Assembly: GCA_027422505.1 (NCBI GenBank)
Contig: JAPQWV010000001.1
Location: forward strand, 124,001 to 188,000
Source of the DNA: Craterostigma plantagineum
Lineage: Eukaryota; Streptophyta; Magnoliopsida; Lamiales; Linderniaceae
Direction: 5' to 3'
DNA: 64,000 nucleotides
Shown here: piece by piece, positions 13,301 through 24,259 of the stretch
Numbering within the stretch: the stretch's first letter is position 1
Layout of the letters: each line of letters starts with the position of its first letter
Made by a program: the position numbers and the translations under genes
The notes under the pieces: model-generated
The model's database searches: none
What the model was told of the DNA's origin: nothing
The model's input: only the letters and a program-made list of their open reading frames with translations

Positions 13301-13999
13301 TGGCCTCCGAAGATTACTCTCAAGTCTCATCATCTGAGCATGCAGCGCAAGCTCATAGCCGATTGAGTGGGGATACTCCACTCCAGTGTCGTAAAAAGGA
13401 AAAGAAAATTGCCGATACACATACCTGTAAGGACTTAGAATCCCGGGCGGAACCTTAATTTTCCTTGTAAGGGGCTTCCACGGCTTGTCGAGGAAATCGG
13501 TCATGGTCATTCCGGTGTCGTGGTCGAAGGAATCGTCGTCCTGCCAATACGCATTTCCGATCCCGTATTTCCCCTTGGTCTCGAAAAGCCACCTATTGTG
13601 GTCGAAATCTTGGGTTTGGCTCCTCAATAGCATCGACTTGTTGTTGCTGCTGCTGTTCTTCATTATCGACAACCTCCGATCCATCTTTCCGTCGCCGCCG
13701 GCCGCCGGCCTCGAGCGGGCGGGCTCGGAGCGGAACCTCGTGGGCCCGTCGGGCTTGTCTTCGGAGGGGCCCGATGGGTTGCCTCCGGGCTGGTTGTCGG
13801 GGGTCGGGGGCATTAGGACGGTGTAGTTTATGTAGTCGTTTTGGGACGAGCTGTAGTCGCCGGAGATGTCTAATTCTTCGTCCCGTGAAAGGCTTACGAC
13901 TCGTCCCGAGGATGTCCGGCGGGCGAATTTTACGGCCGGCGGCGGAGGGGGCGGGATTTCGGAGTTGTGCCTCCTTGGATTTGATGATGATGATGCCAT
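10371..13999 (-). CDS. CSLD1: Cellulose synthase-like D1
   Basis: Golgi/plasma-membrane GT2 beta-glycan synthase; the Arabidopsis CSLD1/CSLD4 clade acts in tip-growing pollen tubes. Six exons: 13999-13425, 13257-12828, 12722-12339, 12268-11893, 11805-11415 and 11331-10371, totalling exactly 1038 codons, close to Arabidopsis CSLD1 (about 1036 aa). Order: a disordered N-terminus with [11 protein letters not shown] and [21 protein letters not shown], two membrane helices near residues 192-245, then the catalytic core. Catalytic motifs are SDDGG (about 317), LDCD (about 535), VTED (about 738) and QVLRW (about 776), followed by about six C-terminal helices. The N-terminal Cys-rich RING-like domain of CSLD2/3/5 is absent, as it is in CSLD1. 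The gene converges with CTF18, whose stop codon lies 183 bp away, so the 3' UTRs probably meet. Confidence 0.97.
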
Positions 14000-14542
14000 T
14001 TATTCGGTGGGGAAGAATTTTTTTTTATTTTTTTTTATGAGATGATCAAATGGGTTTGGACATTATTCGTGGTGATGATTGCGGCGATGGGGTGGTGGGA
14101 TATTGTGCGTTGCATGCAGGGAGAGGGATCATCGTATCGATTGAAATTACTCCTGAAATTGTCAAAAATTGTTATGAAGCAAGCCAAAGCATTCTTGATT
14201 TTTTTTTTCTTTTTTTTTCTACACAAAATAAAAAAATGGAATAAAATAATAAGTGATGAATAAGCGGGGGACGGATCAGAAAAATTAGGATGTTGGATGG
14301 ATAATTGTAGTATGTGAAACTTGACATGATTAAGCAAATTGCTTCTTTTTTTTTTTTTTTTGCAATGCTAGAGATGAGCGGGGTAGTACCAACTTCTGCT
14401 TAAGGATGTAGTAACTGCGAATCAAGAAATTGAAGATGGTAAAACGGTACTTAACAAGTGATTATGGGCATAACAAAATGCCTAGTTAAGGGAAAGAGAA
14501 TCGTTGAGAAAGCATAGGCATCAATCAAGAAGAAGCTGCTGA
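14000..14542. other. CSLD1 upstream region
   Basis: Presumed CSLD1 5' UTR and promoter on the minus strand. Poly-T/poly-A tracts occur near 14200-14215 and 14346-14361. No other gene was seen. Confidence 0.5.
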
Positions 14543-15073
14543 GAGCATCTCCAACGGGTACTTCATTTTTGTAAAGACAAAAAATAAAGTACGTCTTTAC
14601 TCCAATGAGACTTTATATCTAACACTAATATTGTGTTGTTAGCAGAGATACTCTAAATGTAGAGTACACACAATTTTCAACACAAAAATTGTGTTGTACT
14701 TTCTATTTAATTTATTTAATTTTAATTAATTTAAATATTTGATATTCTTATCATTAATAAAAGTAAAAATATTATTAATTTCCTATTATTTATTTATATT
14801 TCGTGTTAATTTAACAAAATTATAATAAATAATATGCTAAGTTTATAATTTAGTTAATTTTAAATATTAATTATTATAATTTATTGACTTCTTAATTATT
14901 ATAATATGAAGTTTAATGTGTTGGAGTAAAAATTAGTGTAGAAAATAGAGTTAATAGGTTGGGGTAAAAATTAGTGTAGAAAATAGAGTTTATGGGTTTG
15001 AGTAAAAGTACTGTAGCAGCTGTAATATTGTGCAGAATTGACTGTATTTTCATGCTGCGGGCTGGAGATGGTC
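14543..15073. mobile_element. Degraded AT-rich MITE-like element
   Basis: Left end GAGCATCTCCAACGGG and right end (reverse strand) GGACCATCTCCAGCCCG form imperfect terminal inverted repeats of about 17 bp. The GAGCATCTCCAA terminus is common among small plant DNA elements. The interior is over 75 percent AT, with a near-tandem repeat of GTAAAAATTAGTGTAGAAAA at about 14925-15000. No clear target duplication was found, so the exact ends and superfamily are uncertain. Confidence 0.6.
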
Positions 15074-15758
15074 CGAGAAAAGGGAAAAGCTCTGTTTTGA
15101 TGCTACGGCCAAAAACTCACTCAAAAGCTCTGTTTAGTTGAAATTGTCAACTATATATAACTATGGCGTTACAAATTATAACTAAGCTTACAAATTGTCA
15201 AATATCTTTACATGTAAAATATATCGTTTATCGGATGTGGAAAAAGTAACTTCATACTCGACGTGTGACCACAAATCGATAATATTTAAAAATAGAATAT
15301 GCTTGTTGATACATCAAAATCAAATCTTTTCAAAATAAAATTTGGGCACACCATAAAACTACTTTTGAATGTTGAATATTATAATATAACATGACAAAAA
15401 AAGATGAAGTTAGTGGTGAGGCCCACCCCTTCGTTTTCCATCACCAATTGTAGCATATTTTTATCGTAACTTACCTCACACGAAAGACACGGAAAAAATG
15501 AATATGATACCATATGTCAATGTCTCAAACCCAACGGCATTTCATATTATGTTTTCAAATACGTACATATGTATGTGTGCGTATTATTAGAAAATACAAT
15601 CGATGACAGATTGATTTATCTAGAAGACTTGAACATACTACGTAACTGGCATATGACCGTGTCGTTTTGGGCAAAAAGAAATTATATGACCGTGTCGTTT
15701 TGGTTTCTTACAAAGTATATAAACCCCTGGTTCTTATTATACGTAATAACCATAGCTA

Positions 15759-15762
<4 letters not shown>

Positions 15763-15820
<58 letters not shown>
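15763..15820. repeat. (CT)n(TA)n microsatellite
   Basis: A run of CT repeats passes directly into TA repeats about 50 bp upstream of the PHD-like gene start. A similar TA/CT pair recurs at 48944-49021. Confidence 0.95.
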
Positions 15821-15822
<2 letters not shown>

Positions 15823-15867
15823 TCGTGGAGGTCCAATATTATGTCTGAAGAGATACATTGATTTATA

Positions 15868-16703
15868 ATGTTAAAGAAGAGAAGAGAAGTTGAAGAAGAA
15901 GAAGGCACAGTTGTTCCTTGTTCTTCTTCTTCAGGCACAGAGTGTTGTATGTGTGGAGATTATGGTCTCTCTTCACAGCTCTTCAAATGCAAGCTTTGTC
16001 GATTTCGATTCCAGCACAAGTAAGTATTAATATATTTCATGTAATTATATAATTCATATGAAAATAAAACTAGAAATTTTATCGTAGCTTATTAATTAAC
16101 TCATAAGGTCTTGATGAACAGTTGACTATATAGACATTTATTACCCAGTCTTTTGTCCCAGTTTTGATCTACGGAAAACATACATGCGTATATCTCTATG
16201 TAAATTCTATACTATTTTCTGTAAGAGCTGTTTAGGGTTGGTATGCTTTTGTTGTTGAACTTAAGACTCGTAAATACATATTATAATATATATGCTTTTT
16301 GTGCAGATATTGCAGCAACTTGTACCCGGAATCTGACTCAAACAACACATGCAATTGGTGCCTTGTTAGTCATTCAAAAGATCATAGCAGCAGCAAATCA
16401 TCATCAGTATCATCATCTCAGAGTAATTCTTCATCATCAAATCGTAATAATCACCGACAAGGAAATAATTGCAGTAATAAGCTGGTAAAGAAGAGAAGAA
16501 AGAGATTAATATTGGGAGACAGTGATGATGAAGATGATGATAAGAATAATAATGGAGGTCCCAGCAATAAGGACATAAAACAAGTGAGTAACAGTGCTCA
16601 AAGGGTCACAAGTGAAACTGGTAAGAGAATCATAATCAAGAAAGTGTTCAGAAACAAGGTGAGAAGGTACAAGCTTTTGGAGGAGGTCTCAGCAAGCTTA
16701 TAA
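15868..16703 (+). CDS. Small PHD-like zinc-finger protein
   Basis: Two exons, 15868-16019 and 16307-16703, give 182 aa. The N-terminal half is a Cys/His-rich finger: ECCMCGDYG, then LFKCKLC, QHKYCSNLYP and CNWCLVSH, a spacing typical of the small plant RING/FYVE/PHD superfamily proteins. The second exon continues with a long Ser-rich stretch (Ser-Ser-Lys repeats), an acidic patch DSDDEDDD, and a basic C-terminus with KKVFRNKVRRYKLLEEVSASL. The basic and acidic tails suggest a nuclear or chromatin role, but this is inference only. The intron junction falls inside a Lys codon between the paired His and Cys ligands. No biochemical function is established for close homologues that I know of. Confidence 0.8.
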
Positions 16704-17494
16704 TTTAACTATTAATGAGTGCGAAAAAATTTCTCATAGAATAGTAACTACTATGAGTTTTTTAAATTTTTGTGAGGTTGAGTATGAGGAAGTTTTGAGC
16801 TGTAATGTGAACTCAATTGTCTTCTTCTCCTTTTCTTGGCTGGGATTTTTTTAAAAAATTCTTATAAATATTGTCGTGATAGTCACTTACATGAGTCATG
16901 ATATATATTATTAGGCCCATGACAGGTTATTTGTCATCATCACTGCAAGCTAACGGTCAATTAAAGACATCCTTTAGGCTTTAGTAGTCATAATTGACAT
17001 TGGATCGATCATTAATCGCAAGAAATAATTATTAGCTTAGCTGTCTCTGATTGGAAGGAGCATGGTTCTCAAAAATTGATCATCGAACTCAGACCGGAAA
17101 TTTTAGTGGTTTAAGGTTTAGTGGTTAACCGGTATAAAACGGAATCAAACCGGGACTTTTAAATATAATAAATGTATATTTTATGAATGAATTAATCAAA
17201 TAAAATGTCTTTGCAATAAAAATTAATTAAAAATGAGATGTTAATAAACAAATTAATATATTGAGAATTAACAAAATAAAATACAATGCATGATGAAAAA
17301 AACTTTAATTGTAAAATGTGATAATTCAGTTTTCGGTTTTTCCTTTTCTTTAATAAAAATATTTAATATAAATAAATGGGACTTGAACCCTAGACCCTAA
17401 ATTTAAAATTGAAAGTCTTAACCACTACACCACAAGCCCATCATTTGTAAATTTTGCAGCCCATATAATAGATATATATATATATATATATATA
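16704..17494. other. Intergenic with repeat debris and (TA)n
   Basis: AT-rich region that occupies the place where the missing 3' half of the EFR3-like gene should lie. It contains the tRNA-like segment annotated separately and a TA microsatellite at about 17471-17494. It also contains diverged repeat-like sequence around 17060-17160 with recurring AGTGGTT and CCGG motifs. No exon of the EFR3 family was recognised here. Confidence 0.6.
17379..17440 (-). repeat. tRNA-derived/SINE-like head with Pol III A and B boxes
   Basis: On the minus strand an A-box-like TGGTGTAGTGG (17432-17422) is followed at tRNA-like spacing by a perfect B box GGTTCAAGTCC (17389-17379). The intervening arm is AT-rich and does not fold as a good anticodon stem, so this is a tRNA relic or SINE 5' part rather than a functional tRNA gene. 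Confidence 0.55.
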
Positions 17495-20112
17495 TTAAAG
17501 AAGCGTTTTTTTATTTTCACCTAACACTAGACATTGTCTCGGGGAACTTCTTACCTGTTGAGAGTGGAAGGATGTAGATGCTAAGGAAATCACGTGGGCA
17601 AGAATTGCAAGCGATGCAAGAGCTGCGCGTGCCACATCTCTAATGAGAGAAAGTTTCTCCAAAGTAATTGCCATCATATCAAACAGTGGTCGTACATCAG
17701 CAATCTGAAAATGTTAACAATCACTCACATACTAAAGAGAGCGACAAAGCAAATGCACTTGTGCGCCTGCCCACTTACCCCTCTCACGGTTTCTAGCAAG
17801 CATGTCTCAATGGAATTTTGCAAAGCAGCATTCATGCTCAACTCTTCATCACCAACCGACTGAGCTGTTGCTTGAAAGCTTTTGCGCAAATGTCTGAAGA
17901 GGTCACTAACAAACCCCATATCAGAGATAACAGTTTCAGACCTAATTTGCCAGGCCAAAGAGCTAGCAGTTTGGATTATTTGACACTTGATACGGGGATC
18001 ATTTGCAACGTTCTTGTGGTCCAAATGCCGAACAACACTACCCAATATTAGCTGCTGAATTCCTATAAACAGAAGTGATGTAATGTTTTCAATCTTAACA
18101 ATAATTTTGTAATAACACCATCATAATTACGGGCAAAGACTGAAGAGCAAAAACTTACCAGGCATTTCAACGAAGGATATCATATCAGAAAGGACAATTG
18201 GAGCCAAACCATGGAGCGGGACCCAGTGGTTTCCAGTGTCAAAGTAAACAAACATTGGATCCAAAACCTGCCTCATTGTTGTACTCTCCTTTGCCAAATC
18301 AACCATCCTCTGAATGCATATTTGAGCCCATACTTCAGGCGTCTCGGCCTCCTCTCTTAAACCAAGGAAAAAAAAAGATTTTTAATTGCAAAAAATGTGG
18401 GATAAGAACATGTATCAGGGGTATGCACGAGTATAAACTCTTCATACTCTTTCTAACATATGAAATTATATTAAATAAAGACAAAACCTTGTAAGAAGAT
18501 GAGGATCTTTCTTTTCTGGGTGAAGTCTAACGATCATGTGATTGGGGCTGACTTCGCCACCACCAGGAGCAACTCTTCCCTCGCATCGAGTTACTTCGTC
18601 CACCCAATTGTGATGAACGTCTCTTCTCCCTTCGTCTTCATCATTTTGTCCCTCACTCTCATAGTTATCAAGACTAGCACGCACGATCTACAATAGGCGA
18701 TACATAAACATAACTGTTTTGTTCTAAATAAATATTAGGATACTGATAATTTAACAAACAGGAAAACCAACCTTTTCAAAATCTGCAAACATATGAGAGA
18801 ACTCCGCCATGAACAAGATCTATAGGTAGATGGAACCCAAAAGAACAATACACCGTGAAGAAAGTACTAAAGAACAAAGAATTATTAGTCTTTGTAGCCA
18901 AGTTACCATGGCTGCGAGGCATCGCAAACTCGATGCCCTTAATGGACGATTCAAATGCTCATCCTCTGGCTTGTGAGACAGCATGCAGATTCTGCCGACC
19001 ATATTTTCAATGTTCCGTGCATAACTTCCATCAACCTATAAATATAAAAAAGGACAATATTGAAATTTCGAGATACTCAGTTACGTATTAATTCCGAAAG
19101 CCATTTCTAAAAGGCATCATCTATCATAACAGCTATTCCAACATGAGCGTACAAAATGTCGATTAACACCATGCACCAAAAAATACTCTCTGACAGCAGA
19201 GAAATGACGTAGGAAATGGGATACCTGACAGTAGATGAATGTTGTAAGAGCATCACATCCAATTATTAGGACATCCTCTCGCTTATCGTCCAGTAGTTGA
19301 ATGATTACATTCAACAAATTGATAGAAAAGTAGGCTCTGCAAGCATACAAAGGCGGATAGTTGTTTTTTTATGGCACATAACTTCTCACGCTATGATAAA
19401 TAAGAGAAATAAGGAACAAAAAAATCGCAGCCCTAAACATATTCACGTAATTGGATCGATGACTAAACAAATGTTTTCTTGTGGGATTTAATATGGACAA
19501 GGAAGTTGCTTTGCTTACATTTGCTCCTTACAGATGGAAAGAAGCTTCTTGAACGTCTCTGCAATAATATGGACAAGGTTGATGTGATTGCTCCGCAGTT
19601 CTTTGTAGCATCTTTCTTCAAGGTACTTTGCAATCTACGAATATGTAAATTTCAAATAAGAGTCAAAAATTGTCTGAACCCACGAAATACAATACCACTT
19701 ACAAAGCAAAATCTCATCTCCAAAGGAATACAATTTACCTTAGGGATTCGAAAAGGGTTTCTCGAAGCATATTCACAAAGCTTTATTATTTTTCGTTCAT
19801 TTGACTGGGCATTCTGCAAAAACAGAAGTTGGAGCTGGTAAAAGAGGATCGAGCAACAACACACTAAAAAATTGAAACTTTTTGGACACTTGAGCACAAT
19901 CCTTAAACATGGTGAGAATTTAAAGTGTCAAATAGTAGCAAAATACGAAAGAAATCAAACTATTTGAGATAACTCACGGGAGTTTTAGGGAAAACTTCAG
20001 CAAGCAGCTTCTTGTAACGTTTCACAGGTTGCCTAGACGACGATCTCAGAGCAGGGCAGCACACGCACATGCTCTCACATGCTGGGAATAGTTTGCGAGA
20101 AATAACACCCAT
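17495..20112 (-). CDS. EFR3-like / SEMI-ROLLED LEAF2-like protein, 3' half missing
   Basis: Plant EFR3 proteins (EFOP, SRL2) are peripheral membrane ARM-repeat scaffolds that anchor PI4-kinase alpha at the plasma membrane. Ten exons: 20112-19978, 19813-19739, 19634-19519, 19336-19225, 19035-18907, 18819-18772, 18687-18488, 18355-18159, 18062-17779 and 17704-17555. They join in frame to 482 codons with no stops. The N-terminus MGVISRKLFPACESMCVCCPALR has the Cys cluster expected for palmitoylation. Family members are about 1000 aa and continue after SLASTSFHSQQ into an exon starting near VFPEAL. That exon is not found downstream. Reading through the last donor adds 17 residues and a stop at 17495. 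It is either a half-length protein gene or a truncated pseudogene whose remaining exons have not yet decayed. Confidence 0.85.
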
Positions 20113-21145
20113 TTTCCTACACAGAAGAAAATGCCAGGAATATATACCAGTTAAGTGCGTAACAAATCATAGTTAGGAACCGACACAGTAATTTTCTTCA
20201 CACCTTTCAGGTATAATAATTCAACCATTCACATTAAGCAGAACAAACGCAAAAGGCTAAAACAGAATTCCTACAATACATCGATAAGACACGATCTTCC
20301 TTGAACATAGAGACAAAAGCGTATTCTTGAGAATAAACATTGTCTATAAAACTTTCCAAGCATAAGTTATACATACCTTATAGCTTTGCAACTTTAATGA
20401 GGAACATCAAAAAGCAAGCAGCATTAAATGCCGTAACAAACACTAGCTACACTTCATATATGAATGAAGTCGAAAACTTCCAACTTCAAGAATAAATAGA
20501 AGTGGAAGACGAGAACCCACGCTACAAATAGACCAATCACAGCTACACATAGCGTAAGATTGAAGGATTACAGTGGAGCTCAAGTACATCTAAAATTAAG
20601 CCCCTACCTCAGGCAAAACAGATCTGGGGAGCCAGGAAAGAGTAACTACACCAAACCCAATTCACTATTTTCAGAGCCAAGAAAGTTCAAACTTGGAAAC
20701 TTTGGTGAAGTGCTGTGGATCGTGAGAGCTATAAATATCGGTGTAGAAAAGAAAGTAAAAAAAGGACAAAAATTAAACCATCAAAGAGGGAGAAATTCTG
20801 TGTCGAGAAAGGGGGATCACGTGATTGTGCAGAGTGTCCCAAAAGAGTCTTGCTTTAGTCTCTGTCTGTCAGAGAAAAACCTGGTAAATGCAAAAACCGA
20901 GAAAAAAAGGTTTTCAAAGAGAAAAAGAAGACAGGCCCACCCACTTTTTATTGGGCTTTCTCCTCCTCTCTTAATCGGGCCAATGTCGGCCCACAATAGT
21001 GGATACGGCCCAACTTAAAGTCATAATTACCTTTTTCAATTTTAATATTAAGATGGGAGGGTAATATCGTCATTCGCTAATCTATCCGTAACGTAGAAAC
21101 AATTCCAAATGCCGGCACAATGATGGGCCTAGCTCGTTTAAGTAT
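20113..21145. other. Divergent upstream region between EFR3-like gene and calreticulin
   Basis: The EFR3-like 5' leader probably extends to about 20.6 kb, possibly with a leader intron near 20120-20390. The 152-codon frame at 20560-21018 on the plus strand has no family resemblance and is not annotated. GGGCC-type motifs occur near 20935-21010. Confidence 0.4.
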
Positions 21146-21164
21146 CCAATCTCAGCTAGCCACG
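21146..21164 (+). promoter_or_regulatory. ER stress response element (ERSE), CCAAT-N9-CCACG
   Basis: CCAAT at 21146-21150, exactly nine bases, then CCACG at 21160-21164. This is the canonical ERSE bound by NF-Y plus a bZIP (bZIP28/bZIP60 in plants). The CCACG half runs into CCACGTCA (21160-21167), the complement of TGACGTGG. It lies about 170 bp upstream of the calreticulin ATG and about 115 bp upstream of its TATA box. Confidence 0.85.
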
Positions 21165-21187
21165 TCAGCTTACGTGACTCGATTTGA

Positions 21188-21285
21188 CACGTGGTGTTCT
21201 CTTAGTGGTTATTGCCTCTGTAGCTGTCCACGTCAGACTAACCACTCTAAAACGCAGCTTCTCGTGGACAATCCACGGATATAAA
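21188..21285 (+). promoter_or_regulatory. Calreticulin core promoter: G-box, second CCACGTCA, TATA box
   Basis: CACGTG at 21188-21193, CCACGTCA at 21228-21235, and TATAAA at 21280-21285, about 52 bp upstream of the ATG. Together with the ERSE these are the sites expected in an unfolded-protein-response gene. Confidence 0.7.
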
Positions 21286-21336
21286 CCCCATCAGTCTCCA
21301 TTGGTACCATCGCTAGCTCACACTGAAGAGAAGGAA

Positions 21337-24259
21337 ATGGCGACCGTACGGAGCAAATTACAAGTCACGAGCTCTGATTTCCTATGTCTGACCGTCGCTC
21401 TCTCCCTACTTGTCACGATCTCATCTGCGAAAATCTTCTTCGAGGAGCGCTTCGACGGTATTGCCTTTGTACTCGTCAGTTTACTTAGCATTGCAGCAGC
21501 TGCTGCTTTTGTGCGTTTATGTCTTTGATTTTGAGTGATTATGTACCGATCTAGATGTTTTAGTGGAAAGGATGATCAGTGAGTGGACTGTTTTAGGGAA
21601 TTTTACCTGATTCCTGCTTGTTTGGCATTCTGAGTTGATGCGATTTAATCCCTAGATATCTGGATCTTGTGATATTGTGCTGGCACTTTATGGAGTTCTG
21701 TTGACTTTTTTGCTACTTTGCCGTGGCATACATTTTCCTGGGTGGTATGACATTATTGTGCCAATGTTGCAGTAGATTCTGTTCGATTTGTTATCTATTA
21801 GATTGAGATACAACTGCGGGTTCGTTTAGAGGAGATATATGGTTGATGTGAAAACTTTGATGTTAATAACTAGGATAACTGTTCTTCAGATTTGTGAATG
21901 TTCGTATGAGGAATGATTACAGCTTTGTTTTCTTTCTCTTTTGATGGTTTACTAATTTTTTCTCTAAACCTTCAGATGGATGGGAGAGTCGATGGGTAAA
22001 ATCAGAGTGGAAGAAGGATGAAAACCTGGCAGGCGAGTGGAATTATACTTCCGGCAAATGGAACGGTGATGCTGATGACAAAGGTAACGGTGGTTTCGTC
22101 TTAACATTCATGCTCTTCTGGCCACCTAATTCCTCACATTAACATAATTTTTCCATTACTTTCTGCAGGTATCCAGACTAGCGAAGACTATAGGTTCTAT
22201 GCTATCTCAGCTGAATATCCAGAGTTTAGCAACAAGGATAAGACCTTAGTTTTCCAGTTCTCTGTAAAGCACGAGCAGAAGCTTGATTGTGGTGGTGGAT
22301 ACATGAAATTACTCAGTGGTGAAGTCGACCAGAAAAAATTCGGTGGTGACACTCCTTACAGGTAGCGTATCTAGCTTATTTTTATTCAACTGACTCTCAA
22401 TCAACTGTTTAATACCCTACACAATTTCTCATTGTCTACGTTATGCCATCTGCAGTATCATGTTTGGACCAGACATTTGTGGCTATAGCACCAAGAAGGT
22501 TCACGCTATTCTTACATATAATGGAACAAACCACTTGATAAAGAAAGAGGTCCCATGTGAGACAGACCAACTTACTCATGTCTACACTTTCATCCTTCGA
22601 CCCGATGCTACCTACAGCATCCTTGTTGACAATGTGGAGAAGCAGACAGGTAGCTTGTACTCTGACTGGGACATTCTCCCGCCAAAGAAGATCAAGGACC
22701 CAGTGGCCAAAAAGGTCTGTCACGCCAGTACACTACTTCTGAATTCTGATACATGAATATTTTCTCCATGAATTGCATTGACCTTATACTTTCTACCTCT
22801 CAATAGCCTGAAGATTGGGATGATAAGGAGTATATTCCAGATCCTGAAGACAAGAAGCCAGAGGTAATTCCCCTTTACTTTTGTAAAGAAATCATTGCAA
22901 TGACTTAATTCGACGCGGGTTTTAGTAACATATCTTGTGTTGACAGGGTTACGACGATATCCCAAAGGAGATTCCGGATCCTGAAGCCAAGAAGGTATTG
23001 AACTAATTATTTTGGTATACTGAGTGCTGACATGTTATTGTTAAGAAATAAGGACTAACTCATGTACTGAATATATTTCTTTTCATATGCAGCCCGAAGA
23101 CTGGGATGAGGAAGAGGATGGTGAGTGGACTGCCCCAACTATTCCCAACCCTGAATACAAGGGTGAATGGAAACCAAAGGTTTGTGTTCGTTCCTCAACA
23201 TATTTGGCTTTAGATGCATTTGGCAAGTGGAACACTAACTCTGTTCTGTTGCCAGAAAATCAAGAACTCCAACTATAAGGGCAAGTGGAAGGCACCAATG
23301 ATTGACAACCCAGGTACACCAGCTCTGGACACTTTTGCTTACGCATTGCAATCATGAATCATCTTCGTTAAAATTAGAGAAGATGAGAGAGGAACTTAAT
23401 GTCAGAGTCTGTAATGTCCTAATCAATTTTGATGTATTATGACTGCAGAGTTCAAAGATGACCCAGATCTATATGTCTTCCCTAACTTGAAGTATGTGGG
23501 CATTGAATTGTGGCAGGTTAGAACTTCTTGGGAACAATATGTTGATTCCTCACACTGGATCGTATTCATTTATCATTCTTCTGAACCGTGCCATTCATTT
23601 GCAGGTGAAATCTGGTACCTTGTTTGACAATGTATTGATAAGCGATGATCCCGACTACGCCAAGAAGGTCGCCGAAGAAACATGGGGAAAGCAAAAGGAT
23701 GTACGTCTCTGATATTATTTCTTAAAGTTTATATGTCATATGGATCAGAAGGTTTTGCCTTCATTCATAACATATATAATCAAAATGTAGGCGGAGAAGG
23801 CTGCTTTTGAAGAAGCTGAGAAGAAGAGAGAGGAGGAGGTAATATTCACCAACTAGTTTGCTTTTGTCAAATTTTTGCAAGTAAAATTTGAATTTGTAAT
23901 AACACATTTGCTTAATTATATCACCCAGGAATCGAAGGACGATCACATCGATTCAGATGTAAGCCCTAGACTTGGTTACCAACATTACATTCCATATTAA
24001 AAAAATCACAGCTCTTACTGAGAACCGTCTTGTCTCTTCTCCCAATCATAGGCTGAGGATAACGATGACGATGCTGATGACGCCGAGGGCGATGCTGATG
24101 ACAAATCGGACTCCAAAGAAGACATCACAGAGTCCGTTGATGACGACGTTCACGTAAGTTCATGATTAATAACTAATTATTTACGTAGATTTACTTCTCC
24201 ATGCTCATTATCATCTTTCATTCTAATACAAATTCTCTTTTGTGCAGGATGAACTGTAG
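21337..24259 (+). CDS. CRT: Calreticulin
   Basis: ER-luminal lectin chaperone and calcium store. Fourteen exons (21337-21457, 21976-22083, 22169-22361, 22456-22714, 22807-22863, 22947-22994, 23093-23179, 23256-23313, 23449-23516, 23605-23700, 23791-23838, 23929-23958, 24052-24153, 24248-24259) sum to 428 aa. There is a cleavable signal peptide ending near SSA, and the N domain begins [10 protein letters not shown]. Next come the calreticulin signatures [15 protein letters not shown] and IMFGPDICG. The P domain has three PDPE/PEDWD repeats and three GEWKPK/GKWKAP-type repeats. The C domain is acidic, and the protein ends HDEL for ER retention; a final 12-base exon encodes only Asp-Glu-Leu-stop. 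The protein looks intact and ordinary. The promoter carries an ERSE, so induction by ER stress is expected. Confidence 0.98.

Noticed and set aside
10426..13999. Loss of an N-terminal RING-like domain as a novel CSLD truncation
   Set aside because: Arabidopsis CSLD1 has the same length and also lacks that domain, so it is the normal state for this clade.
17379..17440. Functional tRNA gene on the minus strand
   Set aside because: A and B boxes are present, but the acceptor and anticodon stems do not pair; treated as a SINE or tRNA relic.
20560..21018. 152-codon plus-strand frame between the EFR3-like gene and calreticulin
   Set aside because: No family resemblance. It lies in the leader and promoter of the divergent genes and shows low-complexity Lys/Arg bias in line with chance.
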